A stretch of DNA of 18,511 nt from Bacteroidales bacterium UBA6248 (GCA_002441345.1 DJVU01000087.1:1-18511); one strand, 5' to 3'; numbered from the stretch's first letter, positions 7,449 to 15,998 are shown. Made by a program: numbers and translations. The notes: generated by a model not told the origin, from the sequence alone.

Positions 7449-9632
7449 ATGGCAAAGAAGAAAAAGCCGGCAAGTGCTTCAGGTAAGCAGGATCCTTTTA
7501 TCAAAACCGTTGAAACGCTGTTTTCGGCAAATCCTTTCAGGGCATTTAATTTCAGGCAGGTTTCCAACGAACTCGGAATCACCGGCAAAGAAAGCCGGGA
7601 GCTTGTAAAATCACTGCTCGATAAGCTGGCAAAGGACAACATAGTATTAGAGACGAACCGTGGGAAGTACAAATACAATCCGGAGCTGCTGGCCGATAAA
7701 ATACTTCACACCGCCATAACCGGTATTGTCGATATGAAACAGACGGGCAAGGCTTATGTGGCGACGCCTGAGCTTGATGAAGATGTATTTATTGCGGCCA
7801 ACAACACTGGCCATGCCCTGCACGGAGATACCGTCAGGGTGCATCTTTTTCCCATGCGCAAGGGCCGCAAAACGGAAGGCCAGATAGTGGAAGTGCTGCA
7901 GAGGGGAAGGAGCCAGTACGTGGGAACGGTTCAGATCAGCGGGAAATTCGCCTTCCTGGTTCCCGACGATGTTTCGATTCCTGTCGATATCTTCATCCCA
8001 AAAGAGTCGATGAATAAAGCCACACACGGACAAAAGGCCATTGCCCGGATTACCGACTGGCCCGAACGGTCGAAGAATCCCTTCGGTGAGATTATGCAGG
8101 TACTTGGCAAACCCGGAGATAACGATGTGGAGATGAACTCCATCCTGGCTTCGTTTGAGTTTCCGCTGCAGTTTAACAAGCAAACCATGAAAGAGGCTGA
8201 AAACATTCCTGAGGGGATACCGGCTTCCGAAATACAGGCCCGGCGAGACTTCAGGGATGTGTGGACCATCACCATCGACCCTGAGGATGCCAAGGACTTC
8301 GACGATGCACTTTCGCTGCGCAGGCTCAGCTCCGGGGAGTGGGAGGCAGGCGTGCATATCGCCGATGTATCGTATTACGTGAAAACCGGCTCGGCAATCG
8401 ACCGTGAAGCGTTTGAGCGCGGGACATCCATTTATCTTGTCGACCGCACCATTCCCATGCTTCCTGAAAAGCTCTCCAATAATGTTTGCTCCCTTCGTCC
8501 CAACGAAGACAAGTTGTGTTATTCTGCTGTTTTTACCCTCGACGATCAGGCAAGGGTTACCAGCGAGTGGTTTGGCCGTACGGTAATCAACAGCGACCGG
8601 CGTTACAACTACGAAGAGGTACAGGCTGTGATTGAAGGTGGTGAAAGCGAATTCCGCGACCGGATCATGGTACTTCATAACCTGGCTTCGGCACTTCGCA
8701 AAGAGCGCTTCCGTAAAGGAGCCATCGCGTTCAACTCGCAGGAAGTTAAGTTTATCCTCGACGAAAAGGGGAAACCTGTAGATACCTATATCAAGGAGCA
8801 GAAGGAGTCGAACATGCTTATCGAGGATTTCATGCTGCTGGCAAACCGAAAGGTGGCCGAGAAAATCGGTAAAAAGACCGGTAATGCAAAGCCCAGAACC
8901 TTTGTTTACCGGGTTCACGATGAGCCCAATCCCGAAAAACTGCAGCGCTTTGCGGAATTTATCACCAAACTGGGCTATAGGCTTAATCTGAGCTCCCGCA
9001 AAGGGGTGGTAAATTCATTTAATAACCTGTTTGAGCAGATTGCTGGTAAAGGTGAGGAGCACATGATCGAGTCCATAGCCATCCGAACCATGTCAAAAGC
9101 CGAGTATTCAACCGTTAATGTGGGTCACTACGGACTGGCTTTCCCTTATTACACGCATTTTACCTCTCCCATCCGCCGGTATCCCGACCTTATGGTACAC
9201 CGCCTGCTCGACCGATACCTGGCCGGAAAACCTTCGGTAAATCAGGATGAGTTCGAGGAATACTGTGTACACAGTTCCGAAATGGAACGTAAAGCAGTTG
9301 AGGCAGAAAGGGCTTCGGTAAAATACAAACAGGCCGAGTATCTTATGGACAAAATCGGACAATCATTCGACGGCAAGATCTCCGGCGTGAGCAAATACGG
9401 AATTTTTGTGGAGCTGGAGGGCAGTAAGTGCGAAGGAATGGTTTCCCTGCGATACATGGACGATGACTTCTACTATCTGGATGAAGACAATTACAGGGTA
9501 ATCGGACAGCATCACGGGCGGGAGTTCAAACTTGGTGCCCCGGTAAGGATCAGGGTCCGTCGTGTGGATCTGCTGAAGAAGCAGATGGATTTTGTGCTTG
9601 ATGATGGTGAACCTGTTCGCAGGAGCCGGTGA
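7449..9632 (+). CDS. rnr: Ribonuclease R (3'-5' exoribonuclease, RNB family)
   Basis: RNase R degrades structured RNA processively from the 3' end in the cytoplasm and acts in mRNA decay and rRNA quality control. From the ATG at 7449 it is 727 residues, normal for Bacteroidota. Order: basic lysine-rich N-terminus (MAKKKKP), a helix-turn-helix-like segment (about 18-60), cold-shock domains (about 88-230), the RNB catalytic domain beginning near 255 with metal-binding aspartates in DPEDAKDFDDAL (D277, D283, D285, D286), and a C-terminal S1 RNA-binding domain (about 638-720). The frame stays open to 7218, but those 77 codons are rich in Phe, Cys and His, unlike the protein, and the promoter element falls inside them. 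Followed by a strong hairpin terminator. Confidence 0.95.
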   Translation: MAKKKKPASASGKQDPFIKTVETLFSANPFRAFNFRQVSNELGITGKESRELVKSLLDKLAKDNIVLETNRGKYKYNPELLADKILHTAITGIVDMKQTGKAYVATPELDEDVFIAANNTGHALHGDTVRVHLFPMRKGRKTEGQIVEVLQRGRSQYVGTVQISGKFAFLVPDDVSIPVDIFIPKESMNKATHGQKAIARITDWPERSKNPFGEIMQVLGKPGDNDVEMNSILASFEFPLQFNKQTMKEAENIPEGIPASEIQARRDFRDVWTITIDPEDAKDFDDALSLRRLSSGEWEAGVHIADVSYYVKTGSAIDREAFERGTSIYLVDRTIPMLPEKLSNNVCSLRPNEDKLCYSAVFTLDDQARVTSEWFGRTVINSDRRYNYEEVQAVIEGGESEFRDRIMVLHNLASALRKERFRKGAIAFNSQEVKFILDEKGKPVDTYIKEQKESNMLIEDFMLLANRKVAEKIGKKTGNAKPRTFVYRVHDEPNPEKLQRFAEFITKLGYRLNLSSRKGVVNSFNNLFEQIAGKGEEHMIESIAIRTMSKAEYSTVNVGHYGLAFPYYTHFTSPIRRYPDLMVHRLLDRYLAGKPSVNQDEFEEYCVHSSEMERKAVEAERASVKYKQAEYLMDKIGQSFDGKISGVSKYGIFVELEGSKCEGMVSLRYMDDDFYYLDEDNYRVIGQHHGREFKLGAPVRIRVRRVDLLKKQMDFVLDDGEPVRRSR

Positions 9633-9651
9633 TTTATCCGGCTGAAACGAT

Positions 9652-9688
9652 AACTCCCCGGCGCATTTAATGAGCCGGGGAGTTTTTA
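9652..9688 (+). terminator. Intrinsic terminator after rnr
   Basis: An 11-bp perfect stem (AACTCCCCGGC 9652-9662 with its complement 9674-9684) around an 11-base loop, running into a T-tract (TTTTT up to 9687). It starts 20 bases after the rnr stop. A smaller hairpin, AGCCGG (9624-9629) with CCGGCT (9638-9643), spans the stop codon just before it. On the minus strand the same stem lies 42 bases beyond the cysN stop but has no good T-run, so it may stop convergent cysN transcription only partly. Confidence 0.88.
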
Positions 9689-9726
9689 TGTACTCAGATG
9701 TTTGTGCTTTCGCTGAAGGCGGAAGT

Positions 9727-11016
9727 TTATGCCTGCGGCCCGTCGGTTACCATGCCAACTCCGACGGTGTTGTTGCTTGCCTCATCGATGATGATCAAGG
9801 CACCGGTGCGGCGGTTTCGGTTGTACGGGTCGATGAACAGGGGTCTGGTGGTGCGTATTTTCACACAGGCGATGTCGTTAAGGCCTACATGCTTGTCATC
9901 GTATACTTTTTCCAGCGTATTTACATTCACCTTGTAGCTGATCTCTTTAATGATGCATCGCACATCGCGGGTAGTATGTTTCACGGCATATTTTCCGTTC
10001 AGCTGCATGGGTTTTTCGTTCATCCAGCACATCATGATTTCAATATCCTGGGTAACTGCAGGCAAGTTCTCCTCTTTCACGATCATATCGCCGCGGCTGA
10101 TATCGATATCGTCTTCAAGGGAGAAGGCAACCGACATGGGTGCCCAGGCTTCGTCAAGGGTACCTTCAAGAACATCGATGGATTTAATTTTGCTTGTGAG
10201 CATCGACGGCAGAACGGTGACTTTGTCGCCCGGGAAAAAGACACCGCCGGCCACTCTTCCGGCATATCCTCTGTAATCGTGGTATTCGTCGCTAAGAGGG
10301 CGTATTACGTGCTGAACCGGGAATCGGGGGTCGACAAGATTATGATCGTTGCCGATCTCAATGTTTTCGAGTACCTGGAGCAGGGTTCCGCCGGAGTACC
10401 AGGGCATATTTACGGAAGAGTCCACCACATTATCGCCGTAAAGGGCACTGATAGGCACGTAGGTGATTTCGCGGATATCGAGCATGCGGGCAAAGATGCC
10501 GAACTCCTCCTTTATCTGTTCATACCGTTCCTGGCTGTAATCCACGAGGTCCATTTTGTTGATGCAGATGATGACGTGAGGAATTTGCAGCAGGGAGGCG
10601 ATGTAGGAATGCCGGCAGGTTTGTTCGGTAACCCCGTTGCGCCCGTCGATGAGGATGATGGCGGCATTGGCGGTGGAAGCGCCGGTAACCATATTTCGGG
10701 TATACTGAATGTGACCCGGGGTGTCGGCAATGATAAATTTTCGTTTTGGAGTGGCAAAGTACCGGTAAGCAACATCAATGGTGATTCCCTGTTCGCGCTC
10801 TGCTCTCAGTCCGTCGGTGAGAAGTGCCAGGTCGATGTGTTCATTTCCTCTTCGGATGCTGGCTCTTTTTACGGCTTCGAGCTGATCTTCGAAGATGGAT
10901 TTGCTGTCGTACAGAAGTCTTCCGATGAGAGTGCTTTTACCGTCATCCACGCTGCCTGCGGTTGTAAACCGAAGCAGTTCCATATCGAGGTAACCTTTGG
11001 AAGAAAATTCAGTCAT
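9727..11016 (-). CDS. cysN: Sulfate adenylyltransferase subunit 1 (CysN, GTPase subunit)
   Basis: CysN is the GTP-hydrolysing subunit of bacterial ATP sulfurylase; with CysD it converts sulfate and ATP to adenosine 5'-phosphosulfate (APS). The 429-residue protein is an EF-Tu-like GTPase: P-loop GSVDDGKS (21-28), switch II DTPGH (98-102), NKMD specificity motif (153-156), then two beta-barrel domains. It is somewhat shorter than E. coli CysN, with no fused CysC at its C-terminus, consistent with the separate cysC upstream. It is last in cysC-cysD-cysN, 72 bases after cysD. A long open frame on the opposite strand covers the whole gene but shows no protein-like features. Confidence 0.96.
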   Translation of the reverse strand: MTEFSSKGYLDMELLRFTTAGSVDDGKSTLIGRLLYDSKSIFEDQLEAVKRASIRRGNEHIDLALLTDGLRAEREQGITIDVAYRYFATPKRKFIIADTPGHIQYTRNMVTGASTANAAIILIDGRNGVTEQTCRHSYIASLLQIPHVIICINKMDLVDYSQERYEQIKEEFGIFARMLDIREITYVPISALYGDNVVDSSVNMPWYSGGTLLQVLENIEIGNDHNLVDPRFPVQHVIRPLSDEYHDYRGYAGRVAGGVFFPGDKVTVLPSMLTSKIKSIDVLEGTLDEAWAPMSVAFSLEDDIDISRGDMIVKEENLPAVTQDIEIMMCWMNEKPMQLNGKYAVKHTTRDVRCIIKEISYKVNVNTLEKVYDDKHVGLNDIACVKIRTTRPLFIDPYNRNRRTGALIIIDEASNNTVGVGMVTDGPQA

Positions 11017-11088
11017 AGTCGGGAAATTGTTACTTAGTTAATTCCGGGTATTAATTTGTTGAACGCTCGGGGATTCCGGGGGAATGGG

Positions 11089-11997
11089 TCAGAAATATCC
11101 TTCTTTTTTTCTGTCTTCCATGGCAGCTTCCGATCGCATATCATCGGCTCTGCCACCCCTTTCGGTAACGCGTGTGGCGGCAATTTCGCCTATGATTTCC
11201 TCGAGGCTGTTGGCAGCCGAAAGGGTAAGTCCGGTGCAGGAGATATCGCCGATGGTACGGCAGCGTACGGTGCGGGTTTCGTATTTCTCCCCGTCTTTCA
11301 GTTTCATAAAGGGAGCTTTTGCCAGCCACACGCCGTCGCGGTTAAACACTTCGCGCTGGTGGGTAAAGTAAATACTGGGAAGTTCTATGTTTTCCCTGAG
11401 GATGTATTGCCATACGTCCATTTCGGTCCAGTTGCTGATAGGGAATACCCTGAAGTGTTCGCCCGGATTTTTGCGTCCGTTGAAGATATTCCACAGTTCC
11501 GGTCTCTGGTTTTTGGGATCCCATTGTCCGAACTCATCGCGGTGAGAAAAGAAACGTTCTTTTGCACGGGCTTTTTCTTCGTCTCGCCTTCCGCCACCCA
11601 TAGCTGCATCAAATTTATACTTTTCGATGGTATCGAGAAGGGTGGTAGTCTGCAGAATGTTCCGGCTGGCGTTTACCCCTTTTTCTTCCACTACCCTGCC
11701 GTTATTAATGCTTTCCTGAACGGAACCTACGATCAGTGTGGCTCCCAGCTTTTTCACCAGGTTATCGCGGTATACCAGGGTTTCTTCAAAGTTATGCCCG
11801 GTATCGATGTGCAGCAACGGGAACGGAAGTCTGGCGGGCCAGAAAGCTTTCATGGCCAGATGTGTCATTACGATGGAATCTTTCCCTCCCGAGAACAGGA
11901 GAACGGGCCGTTCAAACTGTGCGGCAACCTCACGTATCACATAAATGGATTCGTATTCCAGTTCTTCGAGATGTGTAAGGGAGAATTTGCTTATCAT
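11089..11997 (-). CDS. cysD: Sulfate adenylyltransferase subunit 2 (CysD)
   Basis: Catalytic subunit of ATP sulfurylase, forming APS from sulfate and ATP with energy from CysN GTP hydrolysis. The 302-residue product is a PP-loop ATP pyrophosphatase-type protein: SGGKDS (36-41) near the N-terminus, the family stretch AMGGGRRDEEKARAKER, and the conserved C-terminus ending SEAAMEDRKKEGYF. Length is as expected. Its ATG overlaps the cysC stop by four bases (ATGA-type junction), so the two are translationally coupled. Confidence 0.97.
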   Translation of the reverse strand: MISKFSLTHLEELEYESIYVIREVAAQFERPVLLFSGGKDSIVMTHLAMKAFWPARLPFPLLHIDTGHNFEETLVYRDNLVKKLGATLIVGSVQESINNGRVVEEKGVNASRNILQTTTLLDTIEKYKFDAAMGGGRRDEEKARAKERFFSHRDEFGQWDPKNQRPELWNIFNGRKNPGEHFRVFPISNWTEMDVWQYILRENIELPSIYFTHQREVFNRDGVWLAKAPFMKLKDGEKYETRTVRCRTIGDISCTGLTLSAANSLEEIIGEIAATRVTERGGRADDMRSEAAMEDRKKEGYF

Positions 11998-12572
11998 GCC
12001 TTTATTCTGATTAAGGGTAAGATGAATTGCAGCAGCTCGGCTGTATTTTTTTCGGGATTCGAATTGGTTGTATCGATTTCGATATCGGGGTGAAGCGGCA
12101 CTTCAAAAGGGGCTGTTACGCCGGTAAAGTCGCTGATCATTCCCTGACGGGCTTTTCGGTACATCCCTTTTACGTCGCGGTTTTCGCATACTTCGAGCGG
12201 GGCGTTGATGTATACGTTCACCATATCTTCAGCTCCTATGATTTCGCTTGCCAGTTTGCGAAGGGCTTCGGTTGGTGTAATAAATGCATTGATGGTGATA
12301 AAGCCGCTGTCGGCAAACAGTTTTGACAGCTCGGCCACCCTTCGGATATTCTCTTCGCGGTCGGCCGGACTGAAGCCGAGATCCCGGCAGAGTCCTTTAC
12401 GGGTGATGTCGCCGTCGAGCAGTCGCACAGCATAACCCCGTTCGAGCAGGGCTGCGTGCAGGCCCATTCCCAGGGTGGTTTTGCCGGAGCAGGGCAGGCC
12501 GGTCAGCCAGATCACCCTGGCCCGTTGCCCGAGCTTTTGCTCCATCAGTTGTCTATATCCCGGATCGTGCAT
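11994..12572 (-). CDS. cysC: Adenylyl-sulfate kinase (CysC)
   Basis: CysC phosphorylates APS to PAPS, the donor for sulfotransferases and the substrate of PAPS reductase. The 192-residue protein has Walker A GLPCSGKT (25-32), LDGD (52-55), the FSPADREENIRR substrate-binding stretch (67-78), and the DVKGMYRKARQG lid segment. The FISP motif, whose Ser is the phosphoserine position in the E. coli enzyme, reads FITP here, with Thr99 in that position. First gene of cysC-cysD-cysN, with its own promoter at 12608-12601. No cysH, cysI or cysJ is in view, so PAPS could serve sulfation or assimilation. Confidence 0.95.
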   Translation of the reverse strand: MHDPGYRQLMEQKLGQRARVIWLTGLPCSGKTTLGMGLHAALLERGYAVRLLDGDITRKGLCRDLGFSPADREENIRRVAELSKLFADSGFITINAFITPTEALRKLASEIIGAEDMVNVYINAPLEVCENRDVKGMYRKARQGMISDFTGVTAPFEVPLHPDIEIDTTNSNPEKNTAELLQFILPLIRIKA

Positions 12573-12600
12573 AGCTAATGTTATCCGCTCTGCGGAACTG

Positions 12601-12608
12601 CAAAGCTA
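12601..12608 (-). promoter_or_regulatory. Bacteroidota-type -7 promoter element for cysCDN
   Basis: On the minus strand TAGCTTTG (12608 to 12601) matches TAnnTTTG exactly. It lies 28 bases upstream of the cysC ATG, predicting a leader of about 20 bases. With the hairpin after wzc, it makes cysCDN a separate transcription unit. No clear -33 element was found. Confidence 0.6.
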
Positions 12609-12724
12609 CTATTATTTTCAACCCGTCGGAAGTGAATTTCTCAGGGCTTGCATCATCACCCGAAATCCCCGCCCTGCTTTACGCACCGCATGCTTCAGCA
12701 GCCTTCAGTACCGGCTATAAAGAG

Positions 12725-12756
12725 CGAAGAGCTCTCCCCAGAGGGAAAGCTCTTCG
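12725..12756 (-). terminator. Strong hairpin after wzc, probable terminator
   Basis: CGAAGAGCT (12725-12733) pairs perfectly with AGCTCTTCG (12748-12756). Inside it TCCC (12735-12738) pairs with GGGA (12743-12746) around a CAGA loop, giving 13 bp with one C/A mismatch. It starts 14 bases after the wzc stop. On the minus strand it is followed by CTCTTTATAG, a modest U-rich stretch, so termination is likely but may be incomplete. Confidence 0.65.
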
Positions 12757-12770
12757 TTAACCATACAGGT

Positions 12771-15206
12771 CTAACTTTTTTTGAAAATTCTGGAGAACAA
12801 TCCCTCTTTATCGGGTTCCTGATCGTCGGTGTAATAGCCGTAACCGTAACCATACCCGTAGCCATACCCGTACCCGTAACCATAGCTGTTTTTATCCATC
12901 TTAACGTCGTTCAACAGGATGGTAAAATTGGGTATTTTCCTGTTTTCGATGTCGTTGATGATGGATTCGAACACTTTGCGGTCGGTGTAATTCTGACGTA
13001 CCACATAGATGTTCACGTCTGAATATTTCATCAGCAGGAAGGCATCGGTCACAAGTCCGACGGGGGGTGTATCGATGATGATATAATCGTAAATTTCTTT
13101 CAGCCGGTTGATGAGCTCGGTATTCCGTTCGGAACCGATAAGCTCGGCGGGGTTTGGCGGTACCTGGCCGGCCATGATGATATCGAGGTTCTCGAGGGGC
13201 GATTTCTGGATGATGTCCTGAAGGTCGTTTTTATAAATCAGGAACGAGCTGATGCCTTCGGTGTTCGACATACCGAAATCCTGGTAGATTTTTGGCTTCC
13301 GGAGGTCGTATCCCATCAGCAGGGTCTTCTTCCCGTAAAGGGCATAAATAGAGGCCAGGTTCATAGAAGTGAAAGTTTTCCCTTCACTAACCATGGTTGA
13401 GGTTACCAGTATCACCTGCTTGTCTTTCCCCTGAGCATAGTAGCCGAGGTTGGTTCTTACAGAGCGGAACGATTCGGCAATGGATGATTTCGGGTATTCG
13501 GCCACTACAATCTGGCTGTTTTTGTTGTTGTGGATGATGTGCCCGAGCATGGGCAGGCTGGTAATACGTTCGATGTCTTTTTTGTCTTCCAGCTTATCGT
13601 TGAAGTACTCTTTTCCAAGAACGTACACAACCGGCAGTATCATTCCCAGCAGCAGGGCTATGGTATAGTTCATCGATTTTCTCGGGAAAACCGGTTGAAG
13701 GTGGTCGAGGGTTGCGGGGTCGAGCACTTCGTTGTCGGGCATGTTTGAAGCCCTGGTAATCTGGGCTTCCGAACGTTTTTCGAGCAAAAAGGTATAGATG
13801 GCGTCGTTGAGTTTGAATTTGCGTTCGATGCCAAAAAGCTGACGCTGTGTGCTGGGGAGCTGGTTGATACGCGACGACAGCTGGCTAATCCTGCTTTCGA
13901 TGTCACGAATGGAAATGCCGGAGGTGTTGATAATGTTTTTAATGTTCTCCTCAAGCGTACGTTTGTTGACCCGTATCCGGTCGTCATAGGAAGCGATAAT
14001 GGGATTTTTTTCCCTGGCGGTAAGCAGGGCTTCGCTTCGCTGTGCATAAAGCCGGGTAAGTTCGTTGATCAGTTGCGTCAGCACCGGATCGTCAATTCCC
14101 ATGGATGAAGGAACGGTAAGTCCGTTGATGTCGCTGCCTTCGTCGCGCAGGTAATCGCGCAGATAGGTGTAATACTGATTTTTCACCAGCAGCTCGGCCT
14201 TACGGTTTTCCAGCTCCCGCATCATGGAAAAAACCTGCTCAGTCTGGAAATCGAGATTCATAACCTCATTGGTGGTTCGGAACTGCTGAAGGTTCGATTC
14301 GGCCATCTGCAGCGAGTCGGTTATACCGAGAAGCTGGTCGTCGATGAAGTTGATGGTATTGGTGGCAATCTGGTTCTTCTTTTCAAGACCACGCTGCAGG
14401 TAAGTGGCAGTAAGGGTATTCAGAAAGTCGGCAGCTTTACGCACATTGGTGGTCTTCATCGAGATTTCAACAATGGACGCCTCACGATTGATTGGTTCAA
14501 TGGTATATCCCATGAACATCCTTGTCAGATCTTCTGTCCTGTTGAAGGTGAAGGACATATTCCTGTTGAGGTGTATCTGGGGTTTGTAGTTGGGATTCAG
14601 CAGAATCTTAAAGTTGTAGTACTGACCTGATATCTCTTCACCAAAGTTAAATTTGCCGTTGACATTTACTTTTTTCCCCAGTTTTTCAAGCACCTGATTA
14701 TTGGAGAAAGAGTAAAGCATGGCCGATTCCCCTTCGGTAGAGAGCGAAAACTGATTTCCGGGCAGAATCTTCAGATTAAATTGCAGATGGACGGGCTGAG
14801 GATTCGCGGTGTCGAAAACAACCGTAAACGGCGACTCGGTGTAGAGTTCGCGGGTAATAAAGTTATCCTCCATGTAATAGGATACCTTGAAATCGAGCGA
14901 TTTTATTGCCCGGCTAACCAGAGAGCGGGATTTGAGTACACCAATTTCGTTTTCAAGATTCTGGTTGCTCTTCAGAGTTCCCAGCCCGAGAAGTGCCTGT
15001 GGATCTATACCTGATTTTTCATTCCTGACGAGCACGGTAGTACCTACTTTGTATACCGGTGCCGTGAATTTGTTGAACAGAAAGGCAACTACCAGTGCAA
15101 TAAATACCGTGATGACAAAGAAATACCAGTACCGGTAAAACTTGAAGAACAGTTGTTTGAAGTCGATCGATTCTTCCTGGTTGATTTCGTTAATGTAGTT
15201 CTCCAC
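12771..15206 (-). CDS. wzc: Polysaccharide co-polymerase / tyrosine autokinase (Wzc-type)
   Basis: Inner-membrane protein that controls polymer length and export of capsule or exopolysaccharide through a BY-kinase phosphorylation cycle. The 811 residues comprise TM1 (about 27-44), a Wzz-type periplasmic domain with long coiled coils (about 290-480), TM2 (about 513-531), and a cytoplasmic kinase: Walker A EGKT (608-611), Walker A' D634 in GYDLRKP, Walker B IIIDTPP with D712. The loop before EGKT reads MVS instead of the usual PG. The C-terminus has the tyrosine cluster expected of these kinases, but as an extreme YGYG run (775-792). It begins 12 bases after wza, so the pair is one operon. No glycosyltransferases are in the window. 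Confidence 0.94.
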   Translation of the reverse strand: MENYINEINQEESIDFKQLFFKFYRYWYFFVITVFIALVVAFLFNKFTAPVYKVGTTVLVRNEKSGIDPQALLGLGTLKSNQNLENEIGVLKSRSLVSRAIKSLDFKVSYYMEDNFITRELYTESPFTVVFDTANPQPVHLQFNLKILPGNQFSLSTEGESAMLYSFSNNQVLEKLGKKVNVNGKFNFGEEISGQYYNFKILLNPNYKPQIHLNRNMSFTFNRTEDLTRMFMGYTIEPINREASIVEISMKTTNVRKAADFLNTLTATYLQRGLEKKNQIATNTINFIDDQLLGITDSLQMAESNLQQFRTTNEVMNLDFQTEQVFSMMRELENRKAELLVKNQYYTYLRDYLRDEGSDINGLTVPSSMGIDDPVLTQLINELTRLYAQRSEALLTAREKNPIIASYDDRIRVNKRTLEENIKNIINTSGISIRDIESRISQLSSRINQLPSTQRQLFGIERKFKLNDAIYTFLLEKRSEAQITRASNMPDNEVLDPATLDHLQPVFPRKSMNYTIALLLGMILPVVYVLGKEYFNDKLEDKKDIERITSLPMLGHIIHNNKNSQIVVAEYPKSSIAESFRSVRTNLGYYAQGKDKQVILVTSTMVSEGKTFTSMNLASIYALYGKKTLLMGYDLRKPKIYQDFGMSNTEGISSFLIYKNDLQDIIQKSPLENLDIIMAGQVPPNPAELIGSERNTELINRLKEIYDYIIIDTPPVGLVTDAFLLMKYSDVNIYVVRQNYTDRKVFESIINDIENRKIPNFTILLNDVKMDKNSYGYGYGYGYGYGYGYGYYTDDQEPDKEGLFSRIFKKS
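12831..12884 (-). repeat. Six-base tandem repeat encoding the Gly-Tyr tail of Wzc
   Basis: Eighteen codons alternate Tyr and Gly (GGN-TAY repeated eight times, plus a flanking Tyr at each end), giving ten tyrosines. Codons vary: GGT, GGC and GGG for glycine, TAT and TAC for tyrosine. The repeat is thus regular in protein but imperfect in DNA, which argues for selection on the peptide and against a very recent expansion. BY-kinases autophosphorylate C-terminal tyrosine clusters, normally less regular than this. Confidence 0.9.
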
Positions 15207-15218
15207 GCCGTTCAGGGG

Positions 15219-15998
15219 TTATTTTTTATTGACAATGAAAAAATTGATAATTAGCAATGTGGTTGAGATGGTTGAGAATATTATCGCGTAGGGGAATTCC
15301 TTAAATGTAAAGTTTCTTCCTCCAATGGGTTCAAAATATACAATATCGTCGGGTTTCAGGTAATAGGCTTCCGATGTCAGGATGTCGGATTTCAGAAGGC
15401 TTAGCTCATGAACCGAGGATCCGCTTTCGGTCTTTCGGATAACTTTAACCTTTGCGCGGTTGGCAAAAGTGGTAAGATCGCCCCCGAGACTGATAGCCTG
15501 AAAAATATTGATGTTGTTCTGGTAGATGGGATACGTTCCCGGTCTGGTTATTTCTCCGAGAAGGCTGATTTTAAAATTGACCAGTTTCACGGAAACGGAA
15601 GTAAACTGAAAGTATTCATCCACCGTTTTCTGCAGCTTTGTTTTCACTTCTTCCATCGTATGATCCCTGACGTAAACCCTCCCGACAACGGGGAAGTCGA
15701 TGTACCCGGAATCGTTTACCATGTAACTGTTCAGATATATGGATGCCTCGGAAGACATCTGGTAACCCGTAGTCTGGCTCGATTGAAACGGATTGGTATT
15801 TTTACTGTCGAGGCTTTTGATATCTATGTAAAGGTGATCGCCCGGATGTATCCGGTAGGTATCCAGGCTTTCGTTCGGATACTCTTTGGTGCCAAATTGC
15901 GGATTGATCTCCGTGTCCTGAATATATCTGACTTTTTTGAGTGATACACAGGAAGTTGCAGTTACAGAAACAAGAAGGATAAGGAGGATTTTTTTCAT
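15219..15998 (-). CDS. wza: Polysaccharide export outer-membrane lipoprotein (Wza-type)
   Basis: Forms or helps form the outer-membrane export channel for capsule or exopolysaccharide, working with Wzc. Starting at the ATG at 15998 it is 259 residues, with a lipoprotein signal peptide MKKILLILLVSVTATSC and lipidated Cys17. An ATG 12 bases upstream (16010) would add MLTD ahead of the basic residues and is less likely. Then come the polysaccharide-export domain (HPGDHLYIDI near residue 53) and an SLBB-like domain (LGEITRPGTYPIYQ). A C-terminal hydrophobic helix (about 235-255) ending VNKK is typical of Bacteroidota members. First gene of wza-wzc, with a promoter about 155 bases upstream. Confidence 0.92.
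   Translation of the reverse strand: MKKILLILLVSVTATSCVSLKKVRYIQDTEINPQFGTKEYPNESLDTYRIHPGDHLYIDIKSLDSKNTNPFQSSQTTGYQMSSEASIYLNSYMVNDSGYIDFPVVGRVYVRDHTMEEVKTKLQKTVDEYFQFTSVSVKLVNFKISLLGEITRPGTYPIYQNNINIFQAISLGGDLTTFANRAKVKVIRKTESGSSVHELSLLKSDILTSEAYYLKPDDIVYFEPIGGRNFTFKEFPYAIIFSTISTTLLIINFFIVNKK

Noticed and set aside
7647..8918. 423-codon open frame on the - strand inside rnr
   Set aside because: It is antisense to the RNase R cold-shock and catalytic domains, which are strongly conserved. The translation has no protein-family features.
9670..11037. 455-codon open frame on the + strand opposite cysN
   Set aside because: It lies wholly antisense to a well-conserved GTPase, shows no domain or motif, and its length is explained by codon bias of cysN leaving few stops in that antisense frame.
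11056..12093. 345-codon open frame on the + strand opposite cysD
   Set aside because: Antisense to cysD, with low-complexity Phe/Gly/His-rich composition and no recognisable domain.
12831..12884. Repeat considered as part of a CRISPR or non-coding satellite
   Set aside because: It is in frame in Wzc, encodes the tyrosine tail expected at this position, and has no spacers.
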